This document shows positions 48,367 through 59,941 of a stretch of 64,000 nt of DNA, one piece after another. Position numbers and translations under genes: made by a program. The notes beneath the pieces are model-generated. The model saw only the letters and a list, made by a program, of their open reading frames with translations, did no database searches and was not told the DNA's origin. Position 1 is the stretch's first letter. Each line of letters begins with the position of its first letter. Origin of the DNA: Poronia punctata (lineage: Eukaryota; Ascomycota; Sordariomycetes; Xylariales; Xylariaceae); contig MU401586.1 in assembly GCA_022579005.1 (NCBI GenBank), positions 1-64,000 of the forward strand, written 5' to 3'.

Positions 48367-51300
48367 AACCGACCTATTAATACAAAAGATAAATAGAACC
48401 GCAAAGTCTAGGACAACATTTCGTTGTGGTTGGCCCTCCCCGAATATCCTCTATTATCATCTACATGTTGATAATGTATCAAGTGCTCTGCGCTATTTGT
48501 GACCGTTGGTGGGTGCGTATCGACTGGAGTGTAGACTTGCGTGAGAATAGTATGTCGCCGCCATCTTCGCGCTAGTTAAATAGATATTGAGGGGGCCCCG
48601 GGTTCTACGTAATCATCATATGTGACTTAAGGCAATCATGCACGCCAAAGCATACCTACTTATGCCATGTTTTCCGACTTAACTACCAGGACAGTAAAGA
48701 TGACCGATCAACATCAGATTCACAACTTCCTCAATACCTACCACTCTATTATATACACGTCTCATGATATCATGTCTTTTGTTTTCCCACTACCAAGCTG
48801 ACTTACGCAGAGCAACATGGGGGCAGCCAATATCTCCAGCTCCTGTTTCATCTATTTAACATTTTTTTTGCTTCCGCCTTGCTTACTCAGGAGGACATTG
48901 AACGTGTGTCGTCAGACAATCCCTACTATATGTTCATTCGCCGAGAAAAACCGTCGTGTACGGTAGACTTCAAGTAAGCGCAAGACCGGAATGGCAAGTT
49001 GCCAAACATGAAACTTGTTTCGGCCGCCGACCCTTCAGCCCCCTAGGGACCTTTCCTTGCTATCAAAGTAGGAGAGATATATGTATAGCCATGTACGCGC
49101 TTCTCTCTACCCAAGTATATCGTCGTCGTTTGGTAGCCACTTTGGGGGCAATATGCGTCCTTTTTTTCAACATCAACCGAAAAAGCACGCAAGTAGTTTA
49201 AAAAGGGGGATTACGTATAACGTCGCATGCATATATACATTCCATCCATCGTTCCAAGGGGCCTGTCGAATCTATCTCTAACAGCTGAAGAACCACGGTT
49301 TATTGTGCAACTTGGGGGTTGGGGGTTGAAGGCAAAGATCGTCTTACTGATGGCGCACACATGCAAAGAGGATAACCAGATGAGCGGCTAAAATCGGGGG
49401 CTAGAGAGAACCAGCAAGATTTTGCTGTGTCGCTCTATATCTTGTACATAAAACAGTACGCGAATGTCAGCTTTCATTCCATTCCATTTCAAGCACAACA
49501 ACAATGGAAAACGCGTTGTCCCAGTCTCAGCCATGTGCCTTGTGTCATGCTGCCTCGGTGCAATCATCCGCCACCCCAGTCGCATAAGTCCCACGCATCA
49601 TTTGGTAGAAAAACCGCCGAATGCTACCTTACCGGCCGACTGCTTATTATGTATGCGCCAATGCCACGTCCAATCCAGTCCCGTGGAACAGAGTATCATG
49701 GCTCAGCTCAGGGAGGGCCTGGTATGGATCCTTTATTTTTTAGATACTTGTTTGAAATGCTATTATCAACATATAGTCCGAGTCAACCCAGTTGCAGACC
49801 TACTCTCTTGTATGTCTATATATAAGGTACCCAGCTTGTTGGAAAATAAGAATTTTGTGCTTTTTCTGCCGGGCGTTTAAGAGTCTAAGGATGGTGATCA
49901 GGTCTATCCATCTAGTCTTGAAAACATGGAAAAAGGGATGTTATGATCATGTTCAATATGTGTTGATCTTTAACATGATTTGCCCTTTCCGTGTGACCCG
50001 GTCGCAATCTTGCTTTCAACAAAACTTGTGACTTCTAGCAAGACTCGATTTGGAGACATGCCCCGGTACCCCCATATTCGCCCTTATTCATTATCTTCTC
50101 GGGGGGGAATGCTTTAAACCTAAAACCTCTCTGATCAAGTCGGCGCTGAAATGTCACCAGACAATGGACTTGTCCTCCAACATTACTAGGACCAGATAAA
50201 AAAGCGCAAACAGTATGCAACTATAAAAAGAAGGAAACAACTAAAAAGCGATGATAAACATCACAGAAAAAACATACAACACCAGGGATTCGCTGGTCGT
50301 CACCGACCCAACTACTGATCTGGCGGTATCCGGCTTAGCTATGGGGGAGCGGACGGGACCCCGCGTTCTCCAGATCCTATGGTCGTATGTGATTACTCTC
50401 TGCACAGATATGGTTTATATACGCGAAAGACGGTTGGTCACAAGAATGGGGATGCGAGAAATTAACATACTCGTACCTGCTACCTTATTTATTTCGATTC
50501 CCTTACATTTAAACCCTCGCCACTTAGGTATATCGAGTCTATTTGCCAGCCGGCGGCATAAGAAGCTTTAATCTTTCTCACTCGTACAACAAGAGAGCGC
50601 CTAACCTATGCCTGGAGGGCAGACATCAGTTGAAATTCCACATTGTCCAGCCACTTCCCCCATCGGCCTCCGGTCATCTAATCTAATACCCCTCACGCCG
50701 CCGCCACCACAAAACACCCAAGCCCACTTCCACATCTAAATTGCAGGTAACGGCAGGCGATAATGCGCCCTGCCAGTTGGACATTTGGGGGAGGACAATA
50801 AAACGTCCACCTAATTAACATCTAATTATCCAGTAGCACAACCCACCTGTCAGAGTCTCAAGTAGATATTACCTAAGTACCTTAGGTTAGGTCGGTGCTA
50901 ATTAAACATTCTAACAATAACCTAGGTCTGAGCGTTTGAAAACGCGATCGATCAAGCCCGCAAGATGACTAGTTACCTACAGATAAACCGCCGTTTTGTA
51001 TCAGGAGACTCGATTAGCAACACCTACAAGAGATCATTTCCTACAATCCTTGATTACCCCGGAAAACCTACCTATACTTTTAAGGTGTTGCCTGTCTACC
51101 CCACCACATCCTTCATCCCCGCTAGGTTAAGACTAGGTTAGTGCAAGAGCGGGGATAGAGTCTTCGGGACTCGCGCGACACGGCAACGGGAGTGGCGGCA
51201 GCTAAATCATCCACTAACCAAGGTACATGATAGATCTCGAATCCTGCGGACAAGGGCAAGCAAATATCATCAGGTAAATTAAGAGCATGTACCTAAATAT

Positions 51301-52480
51301 CATACTTGTTCGCCCTTAGAGACACCAAGGGAATAGGTGCTGGTAGACCGTAGTAACCTAGATATGTTAGCTAGCTAAAACATAAACAAAATAAAAGACA
51401 ACATCATCAGCACTTGTTTTTCCTGCCTATAGCCGACGACAATATCGTGTAAACACCAGCAAAGAGCGGTAACCAACATCTTCTTTCCTTCTGAGATACT
51501 TAACCTTTGCCAAATCGTTCATGAGCGACTAGGTGATCACTAGGGTCGCCAACGTGCTACCCCTCGTGACTTTCACTCGAGGGGTCCTTGTCAGAATTAT
51601 TAGTGACGTATTCCCGGTAGATTGGGACGTGATGCGATCTCGACAGGGTTGGAAAAGAAAAAAGGCTACACTCGGCATTAGCTAAATATGAGCAACACGT
51701 TCCACCTACTTACCTACCCAGACATGTCCGTTTTCGTTTCGTTACCAATTTGTGTGGCTTCTGGATATTTTCTTTTCTTACGTAGCGACCATGCAAGTCA
51801 TGCATGATGCTGGGACCCCGGACAAAGGAAAAGGTTCTAGTGTCTGGGCATTCCATACCCATTTTTCGGCGTAGGTATTGTGGTCTGCTCTTTCCCACGC
51901 GGGCAGCCATATACTCCGATTGTGACCAATGCCCCATCGAGAAAGTTACCAGGGGTTCGATATACCAGTCTTGGCAGATGTGTTCAACTGGCCGTTGCAG
52001 TGGGGAACAGAAACAAAAAAAAATGGCAAATTTATCCTGTGACCTGAGACAGCCTGACTGATGAAAGAAGAATAATCCAGTCGCCGTCACGTTTGTCGCC
52101 CAGGGTCGCACCTTCTTCAATCGGAATCTCATGTCCGACGCTTAAAGCGTCTTTCTTCATCTCATGCCCGTCTATGAGCATCACGTTCAGCGTCGAGATG
52201 CAAAACAAGGCCGAGGGGCTGTATACCAAATAAGACCACAACATGTTGGACACGTTGAATCCTCTTTTCTTTCTTGTTTTCTTTTCCGGAGTCCTGTCTT
52301 GTTTGAACTTGTCTGACCGCCCCGTCTCGCCAGACTGTACCTATCATGAACAGACATAGGGGGTCACAGGATGCGGAGAGTGTCAGCATCACCATAGCAC
52401 GGCGCCGCACGGCACAGCAGAGGCAGCAGGGCCAACTTTAAACGGCAAAGAAAAGATCTCAATCAGACGATGAAGTAGTT
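48367..52480. other. Gene-poor interval
   Basis: About 4 kb of ordinary-composition DNA. The longest frames (49427-49880 on +, 51710-52132 on -, 50251-50571 on +) overlap each other or are low in plausibility and show no domain, signal peptide or paired splice signals that I trust. Repeated CCTAGGT/ACCTAAGTA motifs occur at 50875-50930. I annotate no gene here. Confidence 0.5.
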
Positions 52481-52481
52481 G

Positions 52482-52489
52482 TATATAAG
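52482..52489 (+). promoter_or_regulatory. TATA box of the Asp-box protein gene
   Basis: TATATAAG about 100 bp upstream of the start codon at 52581. Confidence 0.45.
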
Positions 52490-52580
52490 AGTCTCACCTT
52501 TAGGAAATGGCCGGGCCAACAAGAAACGCTGATCTTGGTCTGCTAAAGTCAACTTGCTGCTACCAAGAAATTTCGGTACC

Positions 52581-53806
52581 ATGATTCCTACCGCCTTCGC
52601 TCCCGTCCTTGCCTTGTTCGGCCTGTCCTTCGGGGCGCCTGTGTCTCTGGAGAAGCGCTCGCCGGGCCGCGTCGTGAATGCCGGCAACGCTGCAGTCATC
52701 GATCCCGCGGGTGTTTACATACGCGTCGCTTCGCTGAACAACGGGGGCCTTCTTGCCGGATATGCAGCATCGGATGGATCCCAGCACGTGTTGCGGACGG
52801 CCAAATCCACCGACGGTGGCCAGTCGTGGAACCGTCTGGGCGAGGTCTACCGTGCCGACGCTGCCACGCACGACGTAGATAATGCCTTTCCGCTGCAGAT
52901 ACCAGGAGGTCGTGTGCTCTACGCTTATCGGAACCATGACCGCACCAGTTCCGGCTACACTCGCTATCGTATCACCGTATCCTATTCAGATGACGGCGGG
53001 ATAACCTTCAAATATCTCTCCACCGTCGCCGAGCGTGCTGCTTCAGGTGTCAATGGTCTATGGGAGCCGTTTCTGCGCCTGGCGAATGACGGCACCTTGC
53101 AATGCTACTACTCTGCCGAGAGCGAAGCTACCAACCAGGATGGCTATATGAGACAATCTTCCGACGGCGGTAAGACTGTGAGTACTTGATTCTACAGCCT
53201 AGCCGGCGACCAAGACATACTGAGACCTCGATCTCTAGTGGTCAGCCCCTATCATGATATCAGGGGAAGGTCGTACTTCGAGAGACGGAATGATAGGCGT
53301 CGCAAAGATCGATAATAATGGCAATCTACTGTAAGTCTGGAACCCCTTGTAAAGCCCTGGAACCCTCCCCTCTTCTGGGGTATAAATCTTTTACTCACCG
53401 ACTTCATCGACGATATAGGGCCGTATTCGAAAACACCGAGTCGGGCGGGTTTTCCATCGACTATGTGATATCACACGATGACGGCCGAAGCTGGGGAGAA
53501 AGAACGAGACTGTACACGGCGGCAAACAACGGCGAAGCAACGGCGCCCCAAGTCGTCAACGTCGGGGGCACGTTAGTGGCCAGCTTTATGACGGACGAGA
53601 GCACTGGCAGTAACGGTTCTGATGGGGCTCAGATGAAAGTCATCACCAGTACAAATGGTGGGAAGACGTGGAGTGCCAGTGTTGTGACAGGCGATGTGGC
53701 CTCACACTGGCCCGGGCTATTTGCCCGGGATTCTACTCACTTCCTGGCCTTGTATTCGAAGAATGGACTAGGAGCGGTGAGTCAGCTGTATCAACTAGTG
53801 AACTAG
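52581..53806 (+). CDS. Secreted sialidase-fold (Asp-box/BNR) glycoside hydrolase, 3 exons
   Basis: Secreted protein of 358 residues with a predicted six-bladed propeller. Exons 52581-53177, 53239-53330 and 53419-53806 join in frame; introns are 61 nt (GTGAGT..CTCTAG) and 88 nt (GTAAGT..ATATAG). A signal peptide (about 1-18) is followed by a kexin-type LEKR site (23-26). Asp boxes of the S/T-x-D-x-G-x-x-W/F type: STDGGQSW (76-83), SDDGGITF (136-143), SSDGGKTW (193-200, completed across intron 1), SHDDGRSW and STNGGKTW. Such proteins include GH33 sialidases and GH93 exo-arabinanases; the secreted fungal context makes GH93-like plant-polymer degradation plausible, but I cannot assign the substrate. 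The start is the first ATG that gives the signal peptide. Confidence 0.85.
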
Positions 53807-56800
53807 ACGATGTCTTGCCATGTGAGTACCATAAGGGGAACAGAGGGGGGACCTTATCATTCTTGTATATAGCTTTTTGCATAGCAGGTATATGCATACA
53901 TCATGTCTTGTATATAGCTGTCATGTAAATATTCAACAGCTTTCCTTTTCGTCAACTAGTACCTGTAGTCCTACCTGCCTTTGCCCGTGTAAATGCTTCT
54001 CGATGTGCATTCTGACAACATGTTCCGCCAAGGTCGGGCACTTCCTGTCCCGGCAAATGCTTCCCTATTGTAACTGAGACATGGATTTGTCGGCACATTC
54101 AACAGTCTCGGACGAGAAACTGGTCTAAGACTGTTCAACACATGATGGCGCCACCGGCCGGCTCATCTAACTTCTTTCTCTTCTATTCCATGCATGCGCA
54201 TTAGGTGTTCTAGTCAAGAGACAGACACAGACAATCGAAACGGACCCTGCAGGCTTGCATGAAAGGCCAAGCCCGATACCTAGTCGATGTTGGCAATCTC
54301 CAGATGGTGTCGGTGTGATCAGCGGATAAGGTGGTCCTCGATATGCCAGCAATCGATCTCAGTCGTTGGGAGAGGTCTAGAATTTTGTGCAATGCTTCGT
54401 TATCTAGGATCAACGCACGACGTCCGCCGTTCCGCTTTTTCGGCACGCCACGGAAGAGGATAATGGCGGATAAGACGGCCTTGCGGAGCCCCAAGATCCA
54501 AGGGGCTGTACGACGAGATACCTATCACGTCGTGCAAAGAAAGGCATGAAGCTGTGTTACGCTGTACCCGAATGTGCTCTCCATTCGGAATCTCGGCGAC
54601 TAGGAGGGGCAAGGTCTATTTTCGGGTATGACTTTATTTAGGGTACCTCGAAAAAGACGTGCTAATACGGCCCATCGTAGCAGCATCGAAGTAGGTATTG
54701 AGTCAAGACCGCCCGCCTTATCTTGGCGTTGGTTGGCAGCTGCCCGACGGCGACGGTGTGGCTTACAAGTACACGTACACCGGTCTAAACCTCCCGCGAT
54801 AAGGTAAGTCGGCCAGAGCACGGCCACGATGTCGCAGGAACGGAAGAACGAAAACTGGGGGTACTACCTATGTGACGTAGAACCTCAACTTGCGCAGAGT
54901 TTTGCGATGCACGTCGCACATCGTTCATCCGATGCTCATCCGATGCTCATCAAGGCGACATGAACGCCAAGCGCCAATGGAACGTATGCGATATGGCACA
55001 TGTTGTTTAGCGCTATCGCAGCAAAACAGAAGCGCGGCCTTCAGGGTGTCACCCTTCAATGCCCTTCTGTTGCACGTCGGAACAGGCCCTGCTAGGAAAG
55101 CTTGTTCGACAAACCGGTGAGTTGGACCTCTGTTTACACGTCAGTCAAAGCTCAAATACGGGGAGAATTTTTCCAATGGTTTTCTTGGCTACCTGACTAA
55201 TGCTAAGGTGTAACGGCATTTCCCGCAGACACAGGCAGTTGCCACCGTTTCGATAGAAAAGTCGTCATCCGGTTTCAAATACCACGGCTCGATTGTGGCG
55301 CTGCAAGACTAGCTAAGTGGGCCTCTGGCGATAAAGACCCAACAAAGGTCTTGTACGTGTAAGTGCTTACGTTGTTCTGTACAGTATTCTGTAATGGGCA
55401 AAGCTATCTGGATTAGACTAGTTCATGTTGTAAGAATGAGTCCAAGAATGTTAGATATCAAGTCAGAATATGGATTTGGCCCGGCACTTCAGGTAGGCGG
55501 TAGGTAGGTGACTCTCAATCAAGCATCATATGTGCCTAACTGAGTACCTATTTGAAGACGCCCGGCCGATTGGATTGCATTCCTTCGTCATGTTTTGTAT
55601 GCAACACCCGTCCCTCCCCTGGTCCAAGGTCTGGCTCTTTAGGCACTGGGCCAAGATCACCTAATGACAGCCAAATGGGCCAAGTGCCGCTGTCACTTTT
55701 AGCGCTTCATGCCTTCTAATTCCGAGGCCCGCTAGCTGGTTAGGCCTGCTAGGGTCCGCCAGTAGAGGGCCCCGTCGGGCTGCATTGGTAGGCACGGCCC
55801 TTGCAGCTGCCTGGAAGGACCCGCTCTTCCCCTGGAAGTTGAAGTAGTTGACAATTTAACCCTGTGCGGCTCCTGTCGATCGTAACGCGCCAAGCTGATA
55901 AGACGAGGCTCCTGTCGAAACCTTCTCTTGGCTCCTAGGTTCTGCCTACTCGTAGGTCGTTGGGTTGTTAATGTCTGACGATCCTTGGTCTAAAACGTCC
56001 AAGGGAGAGGCTCTGCAATGGGTTCAGTTAATGAGTATAATTTGCAATACAATAGGTATCATCAGTCGTAATTTACCTAGCTAAGCAAAGTTTTAAGTGG
56101 AATAAATGTTAGGAGTAGAAAGGAACTGTGGACTGTTCTTATTGCACCTGCCAATGAGCACACATACAGTGTTTGAAGCCATTACAATACTCATATGGCA
56201 CCGAAGGTAGGTATTCTCCCTTGGCCCTTTGCTGTTGCCGACGATTCGCCACAACCCTCCAGGTACCACAATTCTGACCGATCTCTCAGAATCTTCGACT
56301 GCTCGCCAGCAGCTCTGAATCACAATACCGTCTTCTGTTTTACACGTACATGGGCATATGTTTGTTGTTATCGATATTCTACGTGACGGAACTCGGCTCA
56401 TCCCGAATGACTGATCTCTTTACTAACAGCCACAATGATATCAGTTGTACTCTGTGCCGTCATGAGTAGGTACGATAGAGGCAAACTTAGAGGGCCTTGA
56501 AACATTGGCCATGCATGAGGATCCATTTTAACCGCGGCGGGTCCGGCTCTGAAGACTTGCGGGCCATCCAGCACAAGCCTCACAGATCGTCAAAGCGACC
56601 CAATATTGATGCAAACCTCCTCTGGCATCAAAAAAGACCCAGTAACTTTGCTAGACTTGGCCACGGTCAGTTCTTGGCAGTCGAGCACCAAGATTATAGA
56701 CGTACTTTTGAGTTCCACTTGCCTTGGACTTGCCTTGCCGGTGGGTTGAGACTTCTACAGGTTCTCTGACTGCAGTCGCGCTTTCCTTCGACCTTAAGAA

Positions 56801-57006
56801 TGGTTTGTATCCGTCTCCGGACTTGGATTCTAAAATCAGAAAATCACGCTCGTTCCGTCTTCGTTTCTCACCTTTTGTTCGATATCCGGAGCTACTATTA
56901 GGGCTCGGGCCATTTTTCGGAACACTCTTTTATTGCCTACTTGTTAGTTTGGCCTTTCCTGCTTTAACATTTGTGGAAACAAACCCGCATACTATCGAAA
57001 ATAGTC
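53807..57006. other. Gene-poor interval
   Basis: About 3.2 kb without a gene I can support. Frames such as 54210-54494 (-) and 56497-56769 (+) carry no recognised domain. The last few hundred bases should contain the promoter and 5' UTR of the transporter gene. Confidence 0.45.
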
Positions 57007-58574
57007 ATGGCGATAGAAGAGAGACAGGAGCCGGCGAGGCTGTCCCCAGAGCATACGAAAATTATCTTTAATGCCATGTCTGCTTCGTCAAGTACGCCCA
57101 GAAACTTAGCCAACGATATACCACTCATTTCTATGACAAATGATGGTTCCGATGGTAGACCAGGCACTCCATTCGACGACACACCTACCGCTGTTAACTC
57201 CAGACGGCAGAGCTTTTCCAAAGATGTGGAGAGCCAAAATAATCAGATTAGTGTGGACATAAACGATCCCAATAGGCCCAAGATCGGACTGCGTGAGCGG
57301 ATGCACCATTTTACATGGGCTTGGTTCACATGGCCGATGAGCACGGGAGGACTTTCGCTTCGTGAGTAGCGCACCCTCTTTCCTTTTCACATATCCGGCG
57401 ACGTGGTCCACGATTTGCGTGGCATCGCTATCAATTCTGGTACAACTTGGACGAGACTAACCGGGGAAACCCCTGTTCACAGTAATATATGCCCAACCAT
57501 ATCAGTTTCCCGGCCTACGCCAAATAGGATTTGCCGTGTATATTCTGAACCTTATCATCTTTGTAACGCTCGTGGCGGCGATGATTACTCGGTTCGCTTT
57601 ACACAAAGGCGACCTACGGAAGTCGATAACGCACCCTCGTGAAGGCTTCTTCCTGCCCACCTTCTTCTTGGCCGTAGCAACCATCATCACCAGCACGGAG
57701 CGCTATGTCGTTCCCGAAAACGATGCGCCTCTCCGTGCATTTATCCTCATTGCGTTTTGGACATACCTCTTAGCGACTCTTGTGCTGGCTATTAGTCAAT
57801 ACAGTTACATATTCGCTCATCTCAAGATCCAACAGCACACAGTTATGCCGACTTTGATGCTGCCCATCTTCCCGTCCATGTTGTCAGGAACTATTGCATC
57901 TGTCATTGCAGAAACGCAACCAGAAATTGCTGCCATTCCCATCATTGTCGCCGGGCTCACATGCCAAGGTCTAGGCATATCAGTTGCCGTCCTGGTGTAT
58001 GCCCAGATGATAGGAAGGTTGATCCAATCAGGTATGTCGGCATTTGAAACAATGCGTTTTAACTCCGAATCATAAACGCCGATCCACTAACTTTTGGTTT
58101 GTAGACCTCCCAAACAGGGAACACCGACCGGGTCTCTTCATGAACGTCGGACCCCCGGCCTTCACGGCGTTGGCATTTATCGGCATGGCGAATGGGCTTC
58201 CCGACACCTTTGACCACAAAGGCGATGGCATATTAGACGCCAATGTAATCCGCACGCTTGCCGTCATCGCCGCTATATTCCTCTGGGCTCTCTCGTTGTG
58301 GTGGTGGGCCATCGGAGCCGTTGCCGTCATCAGCTCACCGCCCAAATACTTCCATCTGGGCTGGTGGGCCATGGTGTTTCCCAATACTGGATTCATCCTA
58401 GCCACCATATCCATCGCCAAGGAATTGCAAAACGTATACGTACTACGGTTCACGTCAGCGCTTTCCATCATCCTCGTTTCAACATATTTGTATGTGCTGG
58501 TCAACCAAATCAAGGCTTTCATCAAGCAGGATATTATGTATCCTGGCCGAGACGAAGACGTGGAGGACCATTGA
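57007..58574 (+). CDS. SLAC1/TDT-family anion transporter (sulfite/dicarboxylate type), 3 exons
   Basis: Plasma-membrane transporter of 457 residues in the family that includes yeast Ssu1 (sulfite efflux) and Schizosaccharomyces Mae1 (malate uptake). Exons 57007-57361, 57483-58031 and 58105-58574 join in frame; introns are 121 nt (GTGAGT, branch ACTAAC, CACAG) and 73 nt (GTATGT, CACTAAC, TTGTAG). A polar N-terminal tail of about 100 residues precedes the family signature FTWAWFTWPMSTGG. About ten hydrophobic segments follow, with typical blocks THPREGFFLPTFFLA, PGLFMNVGPPAFTA and WWAMVFPNTGF. The substrate is not decidable by eye. The extended Ser/Asp-rich N-terminus could be regulatory. Confidence 0.92.
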
Positions 58575-59056
58575 AGAAATTTGGAGGGGCAAAAGAAGAT
58601 TGCGTCCTCTCGCGTTCGTTTAGGTTTCAAGATGCATCCGATCTTGTCGTTCACCGCCGCATACCCACCACTATCTAATCAGCCTTGCCATATTAATCCT
58701 GTTTAATCATCGCTGGCGATATTCCCAACATTCGTTATTGTTGGTTTCCCTTTTACTTTTGAACGCATATCAATGCATAGACGGACGCGGTATTCTTCCT
58801 CATTTCTAACATACCTACACATACATATACCCATAATTACAGCTCAGACGCTCACACCATGAGCAATTCTACATCTAGATATACGTAATAAATTATACAC
58901 GTTTTTTTCTCTGCCAAACTATTACGACATTGACTAGATTATCGTGTGACTACGTACTCAACCCTGTCCATCCACAATCCGAGATGACTCGCGTAGCGTC
59001 AACTCACTCATCCTGACATAGCTTACCTTACGGTATGGATCGTCAACAACGTCACT
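58575..59056. other. Interval between the transporter and tRNA genes
   Basis: Transporter 3' flank with no further gene seen. Confidence 0.5.
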
Positions 59057-59193
59057 GCCCGGTTAGCTCAATCGGTAGAGCGTGAGACTCTTAATCTCAA
59101 GGTTGCGGGTAAGTCATGGAAAATAGTATGGTCGGCCACGAGCAAACCGAAAAACTAACAGAAGTTGAATAGGTTCGACCCCCGCATTGGGCT
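59057..59193 (+). tRNA. tRNA-Lys (anticodon CTT) interrupted in the T-arm
   Basis: The cloverleaf is clear: acceptor GCCCGGT (59057-59063) pairs with ATTGGGC (59186-59192); D-arm GCTC/GAGC; anticodon stem TGAGA/TCTCA around loop CTCTTAA with anticodon CTT (59090-59092); discriminator T. The T-stem GCGGG ends at 59109, but its loop TTCGACC starts only at 59174. The intervening 64 nt have spliceosomal-intron signals and are listed separately. There is no insertion next to the anticodon, where eukaryotic nuclear tRNA introns normally lie. The A box TAGCTCAATCGG (59064-59075) and B box GGTTCGACC (59172-59180) are both intact, so Pol III transcription is possible. Whether a functional tRNA is made depends on removal of the insert. 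Confidence 0.85.
59109..59172 (+). other. Spliceosomal-type intron candidate inside the tRNA-Lys gene
   Basis: 64 nt: donor GTAAGT at 59109, branch-point CTAAC at 59155-59159, acceptor AATAG ending at 59172, with the branch A 14 nt from the end. These match the protein-gene introns in this window, such as GTAAGT with CTAAC. Excision joins G59108 to G59173 and restores a perfect five-pair T-stem with a standard seven-base loop. The last G also completes the B box. An equivalent cut one base later is possible because both junctions share G. Confidence 0.75.
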
Positions 59194-59234
59194 CAATTCC
59201 TGATGCTCCCTGACTCTGTAGGGACTCAACCATC

Positions 59235-59242
59235 TTTTTTTT
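59235..59242 (+). terminator. Pol III terminator of the tRNA gene
   Basis: Run of eight T on the sense strand 42 bp after the discriminator base. It is the first T-run of four or more downstream. Confidence 0.7.
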
Positions 59243-59941
59243 CTTTCTTTTTCTGGCTGTTGTGTCTTTCCTACTATACCTGCACGGACTTCCTGGTGTT
59301 CTCTTTTATACAGTACTGTAACCTATATCTTTTTAGGTGTAATAATAATTATGTTTGTCATCGACGGCATTTGTACTCGTACTCGTTGACCAAAACAATT
59401 GCGCATTGTCGACCTTTTGTAAAGAGAATGGTTTCTGCAACCGTCACATACTCGTGGACGATCTTGGCCTCAAAAGTACTTGGACAAAGCATCTCATGTA
59501 ACACACCAGGCACAAAGAGGCCTTGCTCAAACAGATGATTTAACCTGCAGTTTACACATTTACGAGTAGTCTATCATGAGAGATACATCCCTTTTTTCTG
59601 AGCAATGGAAGAAGCTATTTTTGGCAGTGTACTTTATTATTTTATCTACTGTGATGACATGGGTATGTCGGGGCGTAGGCCTCGGTACATGCATGAGTTG
59701 GGTATTACCTGCAATTCAAGGGTAGCTAGCCTCCGTCCAGGGGGCGGGGTGTGGTGTGAACCTCTATATCCTTTCCTCATTATCATTCCCATCATCCCAT
59801 CCGGTAACGCCATCCATGAAATTACAAGTCCCGTTGTTCCCTCCATCATTACCTCGAATGACAAGCTGTTGTTGACATATAGGTAAGGTGTAAAAGATTT
59901 TCCTCCTCCCACAAGACAAAGTCGATTCAATTTCCACCGCT
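59243..59941. other. Interval between tRNA and GT2 genes
   Basis: About 700 bp with no supported exon. It contains the 3' flank of the glycosyltransferase gene. Confidence 0.5.

Noticed and set aside
49427..49880. Two overlapping + strand ORFs of 132 and 138 codons
   Set aside because: They overlap in different frames and have no domain, signal peptide or convincing start context.
50251..50571. 106-codon + strand ORF
   Set aside because: No recognisable motif, splice partner or promoter; not enough for a call.
51710..52132. 140-codon minus-strand ORF
   Set aside because: Composition is not protein-like over its length and no family is recognised; probably a chance opening.
54210..54494. 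94-codon minus-strand ORF, considered as a transposase fragment
   Set aside because: Basic and slightly transposase-like at the start, but no catalytic motif or element ends found.
59057..59108. Ordinary anticodon-loop tRNA intron
   Set aside because: The anticodon stem and seven-base loop CTCTTAA are uninterrupted; the insert is in the T-arm.
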